DNA of 64,000 nucleotides from Streptomyces sp. NBC_00572 (GTDB lineage Bacteria; Actinomycetota; Actinomycetes; Streptomycetales; Streptomycetaceae), in NCBI RefSeq assembly GCF_026341815.1, contig NZ_JAPENX010000001.1, positions 2,170,001-2,234,000 of the forward strand. The letters are read 5' to 3'. Below the pieces are notes generated by a model. It had not been told where the DNA came from and did no database searches. It saw only the letters and a program-made list of their open reading frames with translations. Made by a program: the position numbers and the translations under genes. Every line of letters begins with the position of its first letter. The stretch's first letter is position 1. This document shows, piece after piece, positions 24,345 through 34,103 of the stretch.

Positions 24345-24379
24345 AAGGGTCAGTAAACAGAACGATTTTACTGTCCCTT
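24345..24379. promoter_or_regulatory. Hairpin between SDR and symporter genes (terminator or operator)
   Basis: AAGGGTCAGTAAA and TTTACTGTCCCTT pair over 12 of 13 bases around a 9-base loop. It is preceded directly by a second palindrome, GTTCAT-AGAC-ATGAAC (24329-24344). The stem is A/T-rich at its tip, unusual in this genome. It could end the SDR transcript or be a repressor site for the symporter at 24469. Confidence 0.55.
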
Positions 24380-24468
24380 GACCCTCCATTGCATTGTCCC
24401 TGCCTTGCAACTCGCCACACCATGAACGGCGTTCACAAGGCGGACCAGACCCCTGGAGGGGGCTCTCC

Positions 24469-26025
24469 ATGAACAGTCTCGACTGGGCCGTGCTCATCGG
24501 CTACTTCGGCGTGATGGTCGCGATCGGCGTCTGGTCCCACAAGCGCGTGGACACCGTCTCCGACTTCTTCACCGCCGGCGGCCGGATGCCCTGGTGGCTC
24601 TCCGGTATCTCCCACCACATGTCGGGCTACAGCGCGGTGATGTTCACCGGATACGCGGGTATCGCCTTCACCTACGGCGTCACGTCCTACGTCACCTGGT
24701 CCTTCCCCATCGCGATCGGCATCGCCATCGGCGCGCACCTCTTCGCGCCCCGGCTCAACCGGCTGCGCTCCCGCCTCAAGGTGGCCTCCCCGCTCGAATA
24801 CCTCAAGGACCGCTACAACCTCCCGACCCAGCAGGCCCTCGCCTGGTCCGGCGTCCTGCTGAAGATCGTCGACGTCGGCGCCAAGTGGGCCGCCATCGCC
24901 ACCCTGCTCTCCGTCTTCACCGGCATCTCCCTCAACCAGGGCATCCTCATCACCGGCGTCGTCACCGGCATCTACTGCACGGTCGGCGGGCTCTGGGCCG
25001 ACGCCCTCACCGAACTCGGCCAGTTCGTCATCCAGCTCCTCGCCGGCGTCGCCATGCTCGTCGCCGTCCTCGGCAAGCTCGGCGGCTTCAGTGCCCTGTG
25101 GACCGTGTGGGACCGGCCCGAGCTCCAGGGCCACACCGCGCCGACGGCCGGCCCGTACACGCTGACCTTCCTCCTGGCGTACCTCTTCATCAAGACCTTC
25201 GAGTACAGCGGCGGCATGTGGAACCAGGCCCAGCGCTACATGGCCACCCCCGACGCCCGTGCGGCCACCCGCTCCGGCCGGCTCTCCGCGGTGCTGTGGT
25301 TCGTCTGGCCGCTGGTCCTCTTCTTCCCCATGTGGGTCGCGCCGCTGCTCGTCGACCCGAAGAAGCCCGACGCCTCCGACTCGTACGCCCTGATGACCGA
25401 GCAGCTGCTGCCGCACGGCCTCCTCGGCCTCGTCGTCGTCGGCTTCTTCTCGCACACCATGGCCATGTGCTCCTCCGACGCCAACGCCATCGCGGCCGTC
25501 TTCACCCGGGACATCGCACCCGCCCTCAGCAAGGCCGCCCGCGGCTGGACGCAGAAGGCCGGTCTGGTCGCCGCGCGCTGGTCGACGATCGCCTTCCTCG
25601 CGCTGTCGATGGCGGTCGCCACCCAGGTCAACTCCCCCACCTTCAAGGACATCATCACCGTCGTCATCAAGTGGGTCGCCGGACTCATGGGGCCGATCGC
25701 GATCCCCTTCATGCTCGGACTGCTCCGCGCCTTCCGGAAGTCGGGCCCGACCGCCGCGTTCGTCTCCTGGGCCGCCGGACTCTTCGTCTTCTGGCTCACC
25801 AACTACGGCCTCGACGGCATCGAGCTCCAGATCCAGATCGTCTCGCCGCTCGCCACGTCCCTCGTCCTGTACGTCCTCATCGGCTTCGTCCGCCCCGAGG
25901 ACACCCCGGAGCGGGACGCGCTGCTCGCGAAGATCGGCTCGGACGGCGACGGGGACGGGACCGGCGCCGCCCGGATCCCCGCCCAGACCGGGCCCGAGCG
26001 GGCCGCCGATCAGCCCCTCGGATAG
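24469..26025 (+). CDS. Sodium:solute symporter (SSS family)
   Basis: 518 aa from the ATG at 24469 (GGAGGG 9 bases upstream); an earlier in-frame start would add a hydrophilic tail. About 13 membrane helices start at WAVLIGYFGVMVAIGVWS. SSS features: FFTAGGRMPWWLSGISHHMS, the unwound first helix where sodium and substrate bind, then MFTGYAGIAFTYG and the conserved FSHTMAMCSSDANAIAAVFT near residue 330. Sugar (SGLT-like) or carboxylate substrates are both possible. Its 3' end overlaps the convergent ADP-ribosylglycohydrolase-like gene by 16 bp. Confidence 0.92.
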   Translation: MNSLDWAVLIGYFGVMVAIGVWSHKRVDTVSDFFTAGGRMPWWLSGISHHMSGYSAVMFTGYAGIAFTYGVTSYVTWSFPIAIGIAIGAHLFAPRLNRLRSRLKVASPLEYLKDRYNLPTQQALAWSGVLLKIVDVGAKWAAIATLLSVFTGISLNQGILITGVVTGIYCTVGGLWADALTELGQFVIQLLAGVAMLVAVLGKLGGFSALWTVWDRPELQGHTAPTAGPYTLTFLLAYLFIKTFEYSGGMWNQAQRYMATPDARAATRSGRLSAVLWFVWPLVLFFPMWVAPLLVDPKKPDASDSYALMTEQLLPHGLLGLVVVGFFSHTMAMCSSDANAIAAVFTRDIAPALSKAARGWTQKAGLVAARWSTIAFLALSMAVATQVNSPTFKDIITVVIKWVAGLMGPIAIPFMLGLLRAFRKSGPTAAFVSWAAGLFVFWLTNYGLDGIELQIQIVSPLATSLVLYVLIGFVRPEDTPERDALLAKIGSDGDGDGTGAARIPAQTGPERAADQPLG

Positions 26026-27128
26026 CGCGCCAGCCAGCCCGGCGACGACTCCACCGGGCCGTGCAGGGCCGCCCCCTGCGTCATCTCCATCGAGAAGTCG
26101 TCCGCGAGCTCCAGGACCGTCGCACGGCCCTCCAGTTCGGCCAGCCAGGCCGGCGGGAGGGCCGTCTCGCCGTGCAGGGCGCCGAGCAGCGCGCCCGTGA
26201 GCGCCCCCGTCACCGCCGAGGGCCCGTCGTGGTTCACCGCGAGCCGCAGCCCGTGCCGTACGTCCTCGCCGACCAGGGCGCAGTACACGGCCGCCGCCAG
26301 CTGCCCCTCCGCCCGGTCCTCCCCCGCGCCGAGGGCGGCCACCCGCTCCGGGTCGGGAACCCCTTCCCGTACGGCTCCGAGTGCCTGGCCGAGTGCCTCG
26401 GTGACCGGCTCGTGGCCGGGGCGCGCCGCCAGCTGCCCCAGGGCCCGGTCCACGGCCGCCTCGACGGAGCCGCCGCGCGCGAGGCCGTGGACGACGACCG
26501 CGAAGGCTCCCGCGGCCAGGCCGGCGGCCGGAGCGCCGTGGGTCTGTGCCGCGCACTCCACGGCGAGCTGGCAGACGAGCTGCGCCTCCCAGCCGACGAG
26601 CAGCCCGAAGGGGGCCGAGCGGACGAGGGCGCCCGAGTCGGCGGCGGTGGGGTTCTTGGGCTTGTCGAGGGTGCCGAGGATGTCGTCGCCGAGGCCGGTG
26701 AGGCAGGCGCGGGGCGGGTTGCGGCGGGCGTAGAGCCACTCCTCGCGGGCGAGCCAGCCGTTGTCCTTGCGGCGCTCGTCGGGGCCCCAGTCGCGCTGGG
26801 TGGCGGCCCAGCGCAGATGCGCCCGGTGGACGTCGGTGGGCGGGTGCCAGGCGCCGGTGTCGCGGCGGACCTGGGCGCGGATCAGTCCGTCGACGGTGAA
26901 GAGCCCCATCTGGGTCGCGGCGGTGACGGCGCCGCGGCGGCCGAACGCGGGCGCGGGCTCGCCGAGTCCGTCAGGTCCGTGGGCCTCGCGCACCTCGGCG
27001 AGGGTGAGTCCGTCGACGGCCGCGCCCAGGGCGTCACCCAGGGCTCCGCCGAGCAGACAGCCCCGTACGCGGGCCCGGAAATCCTGCTGTTCGGCGCGGC
27101 CCCACACGGCCGCGGCTGTCGTGGCCAC
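26010..27128 (-). CDS. ADP-ribosylglycohydrolase-fold protein lacking metal-site motifs
   Basis: 372 aa from a GTG (27128). The all-helical fold is recognisable at RGCLLGGALGDALGAAVDGL and in SAVTGALTGALLGALHG near the C-terminus. Active DraG/ARH-type enzymes remove ADP-ribose using two metals held by a TDDT motif and a GDSDS motif. Here these read TAAT (residues 69-72) and HDGPS (300-304), so most metal-binding aspartates are missing. It may be a pseudoenzyme that binds ADP-ribosylated proteins or nucleotides without hydrolysis. The rest of the protein, including codon bias, looks under selection. It is convergent with the symporter. Confidence 0.85.
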   Translation of the reverse strand: MATTAAAVWGRAEQQDFRARVRGCLLGGALGDALGAAVDGLTLAEVREAHGPDGLGEPAPAFGRRGAVTAATQMGLFTVDGLIRAQVRRDTGAWHPPTDVHRAHLRWAATQRDWGPDERRKDNGWLAREEWLYARRNPPRACLTGLGDDILGTLDKPKNPTAADSGALVRSAPFGLLVGWEAQLVCQLAVECAAQTHGAPAAGLAAGAFAVVVHGLARGGSVEAAVDRALGQLAARPGHEPVTEALGQALGAVREGVPDPERVAALGAGEDRAEGQLAAAVYCALVGEDVRHGLRLAVNHDGPSAVTGALTGALLGALHGETALPPAWLAELEGRATVLELADDFSMEMTQGAALHGPVESSPGWLARYPRG

Positions 27129-27260
27129 GACGTGCCCTCCCCCCGTAGACCGGTCTGCTCAGCACTGTAATGGACCGGGTACGTCCGTTCGGGGACCGGA
27201 ACGTTATGTGATCCGACGCCCTTCAGGCCGCTTTTGACCGAAGAGCGCCGGACCCGTCCT

Positions 27261-29846
27261 CTACTCCTGCGGCAGGACCGGAAGGAGTTCCGGGAGGTGG
27301 CCGTCCGAGGCCCTCGCCGTGCGCTGCCGCTCCTCCGGCACCTCGCCGTAGAGGGTCGTCCGGGGCTTCGCCGGGCGGCCCGCCGCCTCCGCGATGGCCT
27401 CCAGGTCGCGGATCGAGCGGTACGAGCCGTAACTCGACCCGGCCATCCGGGAGATGGTCTCCTCCATCAGGGTGCCGCCCAGGTCGTTGGCGCCCGAGCG
27501 GAGCATCTCCGCGGCGCCCTCCGTGCCCAGCTTCACCCAGCTGGTCTGGATGTTGGGGATGTGCGGGTGGAGGAGGAGCCGGGCCATCGCGATGACGGCG
27601 CGGTTGTCGCGGGCCGTCGGGCCGGGGCGGGCGATGCCCGCGAGGTAGACGGGCGCGTTGGTGTGGATGAAGGGGAGGGTCACGAATTCGGTGAAGCCAC
27701 CGGTCTCCTGCTGGATGCGGGAGAGCGTGCGGAAGTGGCCGAGCCAGTGCCGGGGCTGGTCCACATGGCCGTACATCATCGTGGACGAGGACCGGATGCC
27801 CAGTTCGTGGGCGGTGGTGATCACCTCGATCCAGGTGGCCGTGGGCAGCTTGCCCTTGGTGAGGACCCAGCGGACCTCGTCGTCGAGGATCTCGGCGGCG
27901 GTGCCGGGGATCGAGTCGAGCCCGGCCTCCTTGGCGGCCGTGAGCCACTCGCGGATCGAAAGCCCGGTCCTGGTGGCGCCGTTGACGACCTCCATCGGCG
28001 AGAAGGCGTGCACGTGCATGCCGGGGACGCGCTTCTTCACCGCGCGCGCGATGTCGAAGTAGGCGGTGCCGGGCAGGTCGGGGTGGATGCCGCCCTGCAT
28101 GCAGACCTCGACGGCGCCGACCTCCCAGGCCTGCTCGGCGCGGTCGGCGACCTGGTCGAGGGAGAGGGTGTACGCGTCGGCGTCGGTACGGCGCTGGGCG
28201 AAGGCGCAGAAACGGCAGCCGGTGTAGCAGACGTTGGTGAAGTTGATGTTCCGCGTGACGATGTACGTGACGTCGTCACCGGACACGGACCTGCGGACGT
28301 CGTCCGCGATCCGGGTCAGCGCGTCGAGCGCGGGCCCGTCGGCGTGCAGCAGGGCGAGCGCCTGGGCGTCGGTGAGCTTCGTCGGGTCGTCGGCGGCGAC
28401 GGCGAGCGCCTCGCGGACGTCGGCGTCGACCCGCTCGGGGACCATCCCGGGGGCGGCGGCCTCGCGCAGTGCCTCCCAGTCGCCGTACACCTCGTCGAAG
28501 TCGTCGCGCCGGTCGTGGGTGCGACCGGTGGTGTCGATGGTGGTGTGCAGATCGGTGCGGCCGGTGGCGGTGAACACCTCGTCGGGCTCCTGCCAGGGCA
28601 GGCCGCGCACGGGCGCCTCGGGGTTCGCGAGCCCCGTCTCGGGGTCGGCGAGGGCGCGGACGTGCGGGAGGAGCCGGGGGTCGAGCCAGGGCTCGCCCCG
28701 GGTGACGAACTCGGGGTAGACGCAGAGGCGCTCGCGCAGCTCGAAGCCGGCGGCGCGGGACTTCTCGGCGAGCTCCTCGATCCGCGGCCAGGGCCGCTCC
28801 GGGTTCACATGGTCGATGGTGAGCGGGGAGACCCCGCCCCAGTCGTCGATGCCGGCCGCGATGAGCCGCTCGTACTCCGAGTCGACGAGGTTCGGCGGGG
28901 CCTGGAGGCAGGCGGAGGGGCCCATGATGTGCCGGGCGACGGCGACGGTGGCGACGAGGTCGTCGAGTTCGGCGTCCGGCATTCCGCGCATGGCCGTGTC
29001 CGGCTTGGCGCGGAAGTTCTGGATGATCAGCTCCTGGATCGAGTGGTACGCGCGGGAGACGCGGCGCAGCGCGAAGAGGGACTCGGCCCGCTCCTCCAGG
29101 GTCTCCCCGATCCCGAGGAGCAGCCCCGAGGTGAACGGCACGGACGACCGCCCGGCGTCCTCCAGGACCCGGAGACGCACGGCCGGCTCCTTGTCGGGGG
29201 ACCCGTAGTGGGGGCCGCCGGGCTCCGACCAGAGGCGGGTGGCGGTGGTCTCCAGCATCATCCCCATGGACGGGGCGACGGGCTTGAGCCGCTGGAAGTC
29301 GGTCCAGGAGAGCACGCCGGGATTGAGGTGGGGCAGAAGCCCGGTCTCCTCCAGGATCCGGATGGCCATGGCCCGTACGTACGCGATGGTGTCGTCGTAC
29401 CCGTGGGCGTCGAGCCACTCCCGGGCCTCCGGCCAGCGGTCCTCGGGCTTGTCGCCCAGGGTGATCAGGGCTTCCTTGCAGCCCATCTCGGCCCCGCGCC
29501 GGGCGATGTCGAGGACCTCGTCCGGCGACATGAACATCCCGTGCCCGGCCCGGCGCAGCTTGCCGGGGACGGTGACGAAGGTGCAGTAGTGGCATTTGTC
29601 CCGGCAGAGCCGGGTGAGCGGTATGAACACGCTCTTCGAGTACGTGATGACCCCGGCCCGCCCGGCCGCATCGAGCCCGGCGTCCCGCACCCGCCCGGCG
29701 GAGGCGACCAGATCCGCCAGGTCCTCCCCCCGCGCCCGCAACAGCACGGCCGCCTCACCGACATCGAGCGCGACTCCGTCCCTGGCCCGCTTGAGGGCAC
29801 GGCGCATGGCGTTCGCGGTGGGACGAGCTTCCTGGTCATCCGTCAT
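27261..29846 (-). CDS. fbiC: FbiC: 7,8-didemethyl-8-hydroxy-5-deazariboflavin synthase
   Basis: 861 aa from ATG 29846; 27 upstream codons lack features and were excluded. Fusion of two radical-SAM halves: the CofG-like N-terminal half with [11 protein letters not shown] (~residue 75) and the CofH-like C-terminal half with [13 protein letters not shown] (~residue 555), each a CxxxCxxC iron-sulfur motif. Together they join tyrosine to the flavin precursor to form the F420 deazaflavin chromophore. The fused form is typical of actinobacteria. The neighbouring LLM-family gene (30015) may use F420. Confidence 0.97.
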   Translation of the reverse strand: MTDDQEARPTANAMRRALKRARDGVALDVGEAAVLLRARGEDLADLVASAGRVRDAGLDAAGRAGVITYSKSVFIPLTRLCRDKCHYCTFVTVPGKLRRAGHGMFMSPDEVLDIARRGAEMGCKEALITLGDKPEDRWPEAREWLDAHGYDDTIAYVRAMAIRILEETGLLPHLNPGVLSWTDFQRLKPVAPSMGMMLETTATRLWSEPGGPHYGSPDKEPAVRLRVLEDAGRSSVPFTSGLLLGIGETLEERAESLFALRRVSRAYHSIQELIIQNFRAKPDTAMRGMPDAELDDLVATVAVARHIMGPSACLQAPPNLVDSEYERLIAAGIDDWGGVSPLTIDHVNPERPWPRIEELAEKSRAAGFELRERLCVYPEFVTRGEPWLDPRLLPHVRALADPETGLANPEAPVRGLPWQEPDEVFTATGRTDLHTTIDTTGRTHDRRDDFDEVYGDWEALREAAAPGMVPERVDADVREALAVAADDPTKLTDAQALALLHADGPALDALTRIADDVRRSVSGDDVTYIVTRNINFTNVCYTGCRFCAFAQRRTDADAYTLSLDQVADRAEQAWEVGAVEVCMQGGIHPDLPGTAYFDIARAVKKRVPGMHVHAFSPMEVVNGATRTGLSIREWLTAAKEAGLDSIPGTAAEILDDEVRWVLTKGKLPTATWIEVITTAHELGIRSSSTMMYGHVDQPRHWLGHFRTLSRIQQETGGFTEFVTLPFIHTNAPVYLAGIARPGPTARDNRAVIAMARLLLHPHIPNIQTSWVKLGTEGAAEMLRSGANDLGGTLMEETISRMAGSSYGSYRSIRDLEAIAEAAGRPAKPRTTLYGEVPEERQRTARASDGHLPELLPVLPQE

Positions 29847-29917
29847 GAAACGAGCATACGAGCGGGCGCGTGGGAGAAGGTTGGGGTCCCCACCGGAACC
29901 GGCCAGGCCCCGGCCGC

Positions 29918-29975
29918 GGGTCGGCACCGCGCCCGGGTCGGCACCGCGCCCGGGTCCGTACCGCGCCCGGGTCGG
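29918..29975. repeat. Three and a half 17-bp tandem repeats
   Basis: GGGTCGGCACCGCGCCC three times (the third with changes) plus a partial copy, between the fbiC start and the end of the convergent-in-space LLM gene on the same strand. Confidence 0.85.
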
Positions 29976-30014
29976 TCGGCCGTTCCTCGGAGTACCACGC
30001 GTACGCGCCGTTCC

Positions 30015-30845
30015 TCAGAGGTACTGCGCGTACGCGTCCAAAGTGCGCAGGACCTCCGTCTCGCCCGCCGGGGGCAGCTGGAGGACGACCTCCTCGCAGC
30101 CCAGTTCCGTGTAGTGCGCGAGTTTGCCCGGGGTCGGGAGGACCGCGTACGGGACGAGCTCCAGGGTCTTCGGGTCGCGGCCCGCCTTCTCCCACTCCGC
30201 CTTCAGGAGCGGGAGCGACTCCGTCAGGCCCCGGCCGCCGATCGGCATCCAGCCGTCCGTCTGCGCGGCGATCTGGGCGAAGAGCTTGGGGCCCGCCGCG
30301 CCGCCCAGGAGGGTGCGGGGTGCGCCGCCCGCGGGCTTCGGCCAGGCCTCCGACGCGCGGACCGAGTGGCCGAACTCGCCTTCGTACGCCGTGGGTTCCG
30401 GGGACCACAGGGCCCGCATCAGGTTCAGGCGGTCGCGGCCCAGGTCGCGGCGGGTCGGCCAGTCGACGCCGTGGTCGGCGGCTTCCTCCTTGTTCCAGCC
30501 GAAGCCGAGGCCGAGGGTGAAGCGGCCGCCGGAGAGGTGGTCGAGGGTGGCGATCTGCTTCGCGAGGGCGATCGGGTCGTGCTGGGCGATCAGTGTGATG
30601 CCGGTGCCGAGCACGAGGCGCTCGGTGACGGCGGCGGCCTGGCCGAGGGCCACGAAGGGGTCGAGGGTGCGTCCGTACTCCCTCGGCAGCTCGCCGCCGG
30701 CCGGGTAGGCCGTGTCCCGGGCGACGGGGATGTGGGTGTGCTCGGGGAGGTAGAGCCCGCCGAAGCCGCGCTGTTCGAGCTCGCGCGCGAGCCGCACCGG
30801 GGTGATGGTCTCGTCGGTCAGGAAGATCGTGGTCGAGATCCGCAT
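30015..30845 (-). CDS. LLM-class oxidoreductase, probably F420-dependent
   Basis: 276 aa from ATG 30845; the longer open frame upstream has no ribosome site. Luciferase-like TIM barrel: MRISTTIFLTDETITPVRLA, GFGGLYLPEHTHIPVA, ERLVLGTGITLIAQHDPI, and the hallmark ATLDHLSGGRFTLGLGFGWN. The stretch GFGWNKEE is typical of the F420-using branch rather than FMN monooxygenases. It sits next to fbiC. Substrate unknown. The bases just past its stop contain a partial duplication of its last codons (a second GCGTACGCG block). Confidence 0.88.
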   Translation of the reverse strand: MRISTTIFLTDETITPVRLARELEQRGFGGLYLPEHTHIPVARDTAYPAGGELPREYGRTLDPFVALGQAAAVTERLVLGTGITLIAQHDPIALAKQIATLDHLSGGRFTLGLGFGWNKEEAADHGVDWPTRRDLGRDRLNLMRALWSPEPTAYEGEFGHSVRASEAWPKPAGGAPRTLLGGAAGPKLFAQIAAQTDGWMPIGGRGLTESLPLLKAEWEKAGRDPKTLELVPYAVLPTPGKLAHYTELGCEEVVLQLPPAGETEVLRTLDAYAQYL

Positions 30846-30945
30846 AGCGGCACGGTAGGGCGTACGGCCCGGATTTCCGAGGGGTGCGACACGAGTGCGT
30901 TCCGCGTTGGCTGGGCGTTCACGGGTGCGGAGCAGGGTGCCCGGT

Positions 30946-32424
30946 ATGAGCGAACCGAGCAGACGTGCACTCCTCGCGACAGGCATCACGACGGGCATCG
31001 CTTCGGCCCTCACGCTGGGCGGCGTGAGTTTCGCCCACGCCGAGGACGGCGAACAGACGGAGACGGTGACGGGCACCCTGCCGCCCGGCTCCCCCGACTA
31101 CGTGTACCTCCCCGTCGAGCTTCCCCGCGGCGTGCGCGAACTCCATGTCGCGTATTCCTACGAGCGGCCCGCCGTCCCCGCCGGCACCCAGGGCAACGCC
31201 CTCGACATCGGCCTCTTCGACCAGCGCGGCACCGCACTCGGCGGCAACGGCTTCCGCGGCTGGTCGGGCGGCGCGCGCAAGGAGTTCTTCGTACGGGCGG
31301 ACGAGGCGACGCCCGGTTACGTCGCCGGGCCGCTCAAGGCCGGGACCTGGTTCGTCGTCCTGGCCCCCTACACCGTGGCCCCGCGGGGACTCCCGTACAC
31401 CGTCACCCTCACCCTCCGGTTCGGCGCCCCGGCGCCGACGCCCCGCCCCGTGTACCCGCCGGAGCGGGCCGCGGGCCGGGGCCGGGCCTGGTACCGCGGC
31501 GACTGCCACCTCCACACGGTGTACTCGGACGGGCGCCGCACCCCCGCCGAGGTCGCCGCCCTCGCGCGCGCCGCCGGGCTCGACTTCCTGACCGCCACCG
31601 AGCACAACACCCATGGCGGGCACGGCGCGTGGGCCGAGCTTGCCGGGGACGACCTGCTGATCCTGCTCGGCGAGGAGGTCACCACCCGCAACGGGCACGT
31701 CCTCGCCCTCGGCACCGACCCGGGCACCTTCGTCGACTGGCGCTACCGGGCCCGCGACAACCGCTTCGGGCACTTCGCGCGCGAGATCCGCCGGGCCGGC
31801 GGCCTCGTCGTCCCCGCCCATCCGCACGCCACCTGCATCGGCTGCATGTGGAAGTTCGGCCTCGGCGACGCGGACGCCGTCGAGGTGTGGAACGGCCCCT
31901 TCACCCCGGACGACGAGGTGTCCCTGGCCGGCTGGGACGCGGCGCTCGCCCAGGGCCGCTGGACCCCGGCCATGGGCAACAGCGACGCCCACCGCGACCC
32001 GGACCGCGTCGGCACCCCGCAGACCGTGGTCCTCGCCGACGACCTGAGCCGGGAGGCGATCCTCGCGGGCCTGCGCGCGGGCCGCTCGTACGTCGCCGAG
32101 TCCTCCGCGGTCTCCCTGGACTTCTCGGTGACGGACGGCCGGGGGCGTACGGCGGGCATCGGCGAGCGGCTGCGGGTCGCCGGCGACGAACCGGTGACGG
32201 TACGGCTGAAGGTGACGGGCGCCCCGGAGGGCGGCACGATCCGCTTCGTCACGGACCAGGGCGTGCTGCACACGACGCCGGCGGCCGAGGGCCTCGCCGA
32301 GTGGTCGACGACCGCCGCGTACGCCACGTACGTACGCGCCGAGGTCCGCCACCCGGCGGCCCAGCCCCCACTGCCGGGCACGCTCCTGGCCTTCACGAAC
32401 CCGGTGTTCCTGGACGCCCGCTGA
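30946..32424 (+). CDS. Tat-exported PHP-domain hydrolase (CehA/McbA family)
   Basis: 492 aa from ATG 30946. A twin-arginine signal (SRRALLATGITTGIASALTL, cleavage after AHA) precedes a ~150-residue beta-rich domain. The PHP metallohydrolase domain follows: GDCHLHTVYSDGRRTPAEVA, then TATEHNTHGGHGAWAEL, AHPHATCIGCMW and MGNSDAHRDPDR carry the metal-binding His/Asp residues. Relatives include carbaryl hydrolase CehA and uncharacterised phosphoesterases. Tat export fits folding with metals in the cytoplasm. A C-terminal ~90 residues are Ig-like. The natural substrate is unknown. Confidence 0.9.
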   Translation: MSEPSRRALLATGITTGIASALTLGGVSFAHAEDGEQTETVTGTLPPGSPDYVYLPVELPRGVRELHVAYSYERPAVPAGTQGNALDIGLFDQRGTALGGNGFRGWSGGARKEFFVRADEATPGYVAGPLKAGTWFVVLAPYTVAPRGLPYTVTLTLRFGAPAPTPRPVYPPERAAGRGRAWYRGDCHLHTVYSDGRRTPAEVAALARAAGLDFLTATEHNTHGGHGAWAELAGDDLLILLGEEVTTRNGHVLALGTDPGTFVDWRYRARDNRFGHFAREIRRAGGLVVPAHPHATCIGCMWKFGLGDADAVEVWNGPFTPDDEVSLAGWDAALAQGRWTPAMGNSDAHRDPDRVGTPQTVVLADDLSREAILAGLRAGRSYVAESSAVSLDFSVTDGRGRTAGIGERLRVAGDEPVTVRLKVTGAPEGGTIRFVTDQGVLHTTPAAEGLAEWSTTAAYATYVRAEVRHPAAQPPLPGTLLAFTNPVFLDAR

Positions 32425-32439
32425 CGGAGGAGGGACCCG

Positions 32440-33099
32440 TCAGCCGTCGAGCGCCGACACCGCCCGCTGTTCGGCCGCCAGGTCTCCGTAGCCGCCGTGC
32501 TCCCAGACCCGTTCGCGGAACTGCTGGAGGCTGAGGGGGGCACGGTCCTCGCCGGGGACGTCCTCGAAGTGGACCGTGCCGCAGCGGTGGCAGTACCAGC
32601 CGCGCGACCAGAGTTCCTCGGCGCGGTGGCGGCCGCGCGTCCGGCGCGCGAAGGCCGCCTTACGCCGCACCAGGACGACGATCACGAGGACGGTGACGAG
32701 CAGGGCGAGGGCCGAGACCCAGCCCAGGAAGTCGAGGTCCGGGCCGAGGCGGTCCGATGGCTCCAGCGGAGCGTACGGGTTCGACGGGTCGTACGCGGCC
32801 GAAGAGGGCTCGGGGTCGTCCTCCAGGGCGCCCCCGACGAAGACCCAGCCCATGAACGTGGCGACGGTCACGAAGCCGCTGAACAGGCCGAGGCAGCCGA
32901 TGGCGTACGTGGGCTCCTTGGGCACGGGCGCGAGCGCGTTGGACAGCCCGGTGGTCACCGTCCGCGTCACGGTCCGCATGTCGCCGTCCCGGTTCCGCTC
33001 CCGACTGCTGACGGCGTCCCGTCCCCCCAGGTACACGGCCGGCACGGCCTGCACCCGGTCGTCGCGCCCGCATCCCGGGCAGGTGTGCGTCCTGCTCAT
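32440..33099 (-). CDS. Zinc-ribbon membrane protein, hypothetical
   Basis: 219 aa from ATG 33099 (GGGGGAG six bases upstream; an ATG two codons earlier is too close to it). An N-terminal CPGC zinc knuckle half (HTCPGCGRDDRV), two membrane helices (CLGLFSGFVTVATFMGWVFV and VSALALLVTVLVIVVLV), then a second CxxC in WYCHRCGTVHFEDVPG. Both ends are presumably cytoplasmic. The family occurs throughout Streptomyces without known function. Convergent with the PHP gene. Confidence 0.75.
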   Translation of the reverse strand: MSRTHTCPGCGRDDRVQAVPAVYLGGRDAVSSRERNRDGDMRTVTRTVTTGLSNALAPVPKEPTYAIGCLGLFSGFVTVATFMGWVFVGGALEDDPEPSSAAYDPSNPYAPLEPSDRLGPDLDFLGWVSALALLVTVLVIVVLVRRKAAFARRTRGRHRAEELWSRGWYCHRCGTVHFEDVPGEDRAPLSLQQFRERVWEHGGYGDLAAEQRAVSALDG

Positions 33100-33213
33100 C
33101 GTCATCTCCCCCCAGCAGATCGTGATCTGAGTGACGGGATCATGCCATGCACGGTTCCCGTCCCGGCCGAAATCCCCGAGCGCTCTCCCGCCCCACCGCC
33201 TACCGTGGCCCGC

Positions 33214-33957
33214 GTGCTGAACCGACTTGAGACGTACTACGACGCCGTCCCCCGATCCGCCGCCCGCGCCGAGGACTTCGGGCCCCTGACCCTGTTCGTA
33301 CGGGAGGGGGAGGGCTGGCCGTACTACGCGCGCCCCGCGCTCGGGTACGCCGGGGACGTGTCGGCAGCCGAGGTGGACCGGGTCCGGGCGCGGCAGCGGG
33401 AGTTGGGGGCGCCGGAGGCCTTCGAGTGGGTCGCCGAGACGACCCCGGGGCTACGGGCGGCCGTCGAAGCGAGCGGGCTCACCGTGCACGAGCATCCGCT
33501 GATGGTCCTGGAGGGCGAAGGGCCGCTCGCCGTACCGGAGCCCGAGGGCGTCACCGTACGGATGGTCGACGCCGGCGATCCCGTCCTGGCGAGCGCGGTC
33601 GCCGCCCCGTACGCGGCCTTCGGCGCCGAGCCCACGCCGACGGTCTCCGACCAGGTCGCCGCCCGGCTCACGGCGGGCTTCACCCGCCTCGCCGCCGCCC
33701 TGGACGCCTCCGGCACCGCGCTCGCCGCCGGGCAGCACCAGCCCGTCGGGGCCGTCTCCGAGGTCGTCGGGGTCGGCACCGTCCCGGACGCCCGGCGCCG
33801 GGGCCTCGGGCTCGCGGTGACGGCGGCGCTGGTGGCCGACGCCCGGTCCCGTGGCGTGGAGCTGGTGTTCCTGTCGGCGACGGACGCGGACGTGGCCCGG
33901 CTCTACGGCCGGCTCGGCTTCCGCACGGTCGCCACCGCCCTCATCGCGGAGGCGTAG
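33214..33957 (+). CDS. GNAT family N-acetyltransferase
   Basis: 247 aa from GTG 33214. A -10-like TACCGT ends 7 bases before the GTG and no ribosome site exists, so the message is likely leaderless. The C-terminal GNAT fold shows VVGVGTVPDARRRGLGLAVT (acetyl-CoA loop Q/RxxGxG/A) and DVARLYGRLGFRTVATALIA. The N-terminal ~120 residues (PLTLFVREGEGWPYYARPAL) are a degenerate first half. The acceptor is unknown. Confidence 0.85.
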   Translation: MLNRLETYYDAVPRSAARAEDFGPLTLFVREGEGWPYYARPALGYAGDVSAAEVDRVRARQRELGAPEAFEWVAETTPGLRAAVEASGLTVHEHPLMVLEGEGPLAVPEPEGVTVRMVDAGDPVLASAVAAPYAAFGAEPTPTVSDQVAARLTAGFTRLAAALDASGTALAAGQHQPVGAVSEVVGVGTVPDARRRGLGLAVTAALVADARSRGVELVFLSATDADVARLYGRLGFRTVATALIAEA

Positions 33958-34103
33958 GAAATCTCCGGACCGGCCCCTCGGAAAACTTCTCCGGAAAAAG
34001 TTCTCGGAAGCTGTCACACCCTCCGCGTCGGATCCGTCAGTTCAGTGAAAGCGACGGAAGAACGACACCGCGAGACACCGCGAGACGCTGAGGAGCGATC
34101 ACC

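Noticed and set aside
32421..32443. CTGACGG ... CCGTCAG inverted repeat after the PHP gene
   Set aside because: The half-sites match the regulon motif but are 9 bases apart instead of 1, and lie between the stops of convergent genes; more likely a weak terminator.
27234..32534. Very long open frame on the + strand opposite fbiC and the LLM gene
   Set aside because: It mirrors the codon pattern of the genes on the other strand, lacks a ribosome site and any family motif, and is a high-GC antisense artefact.
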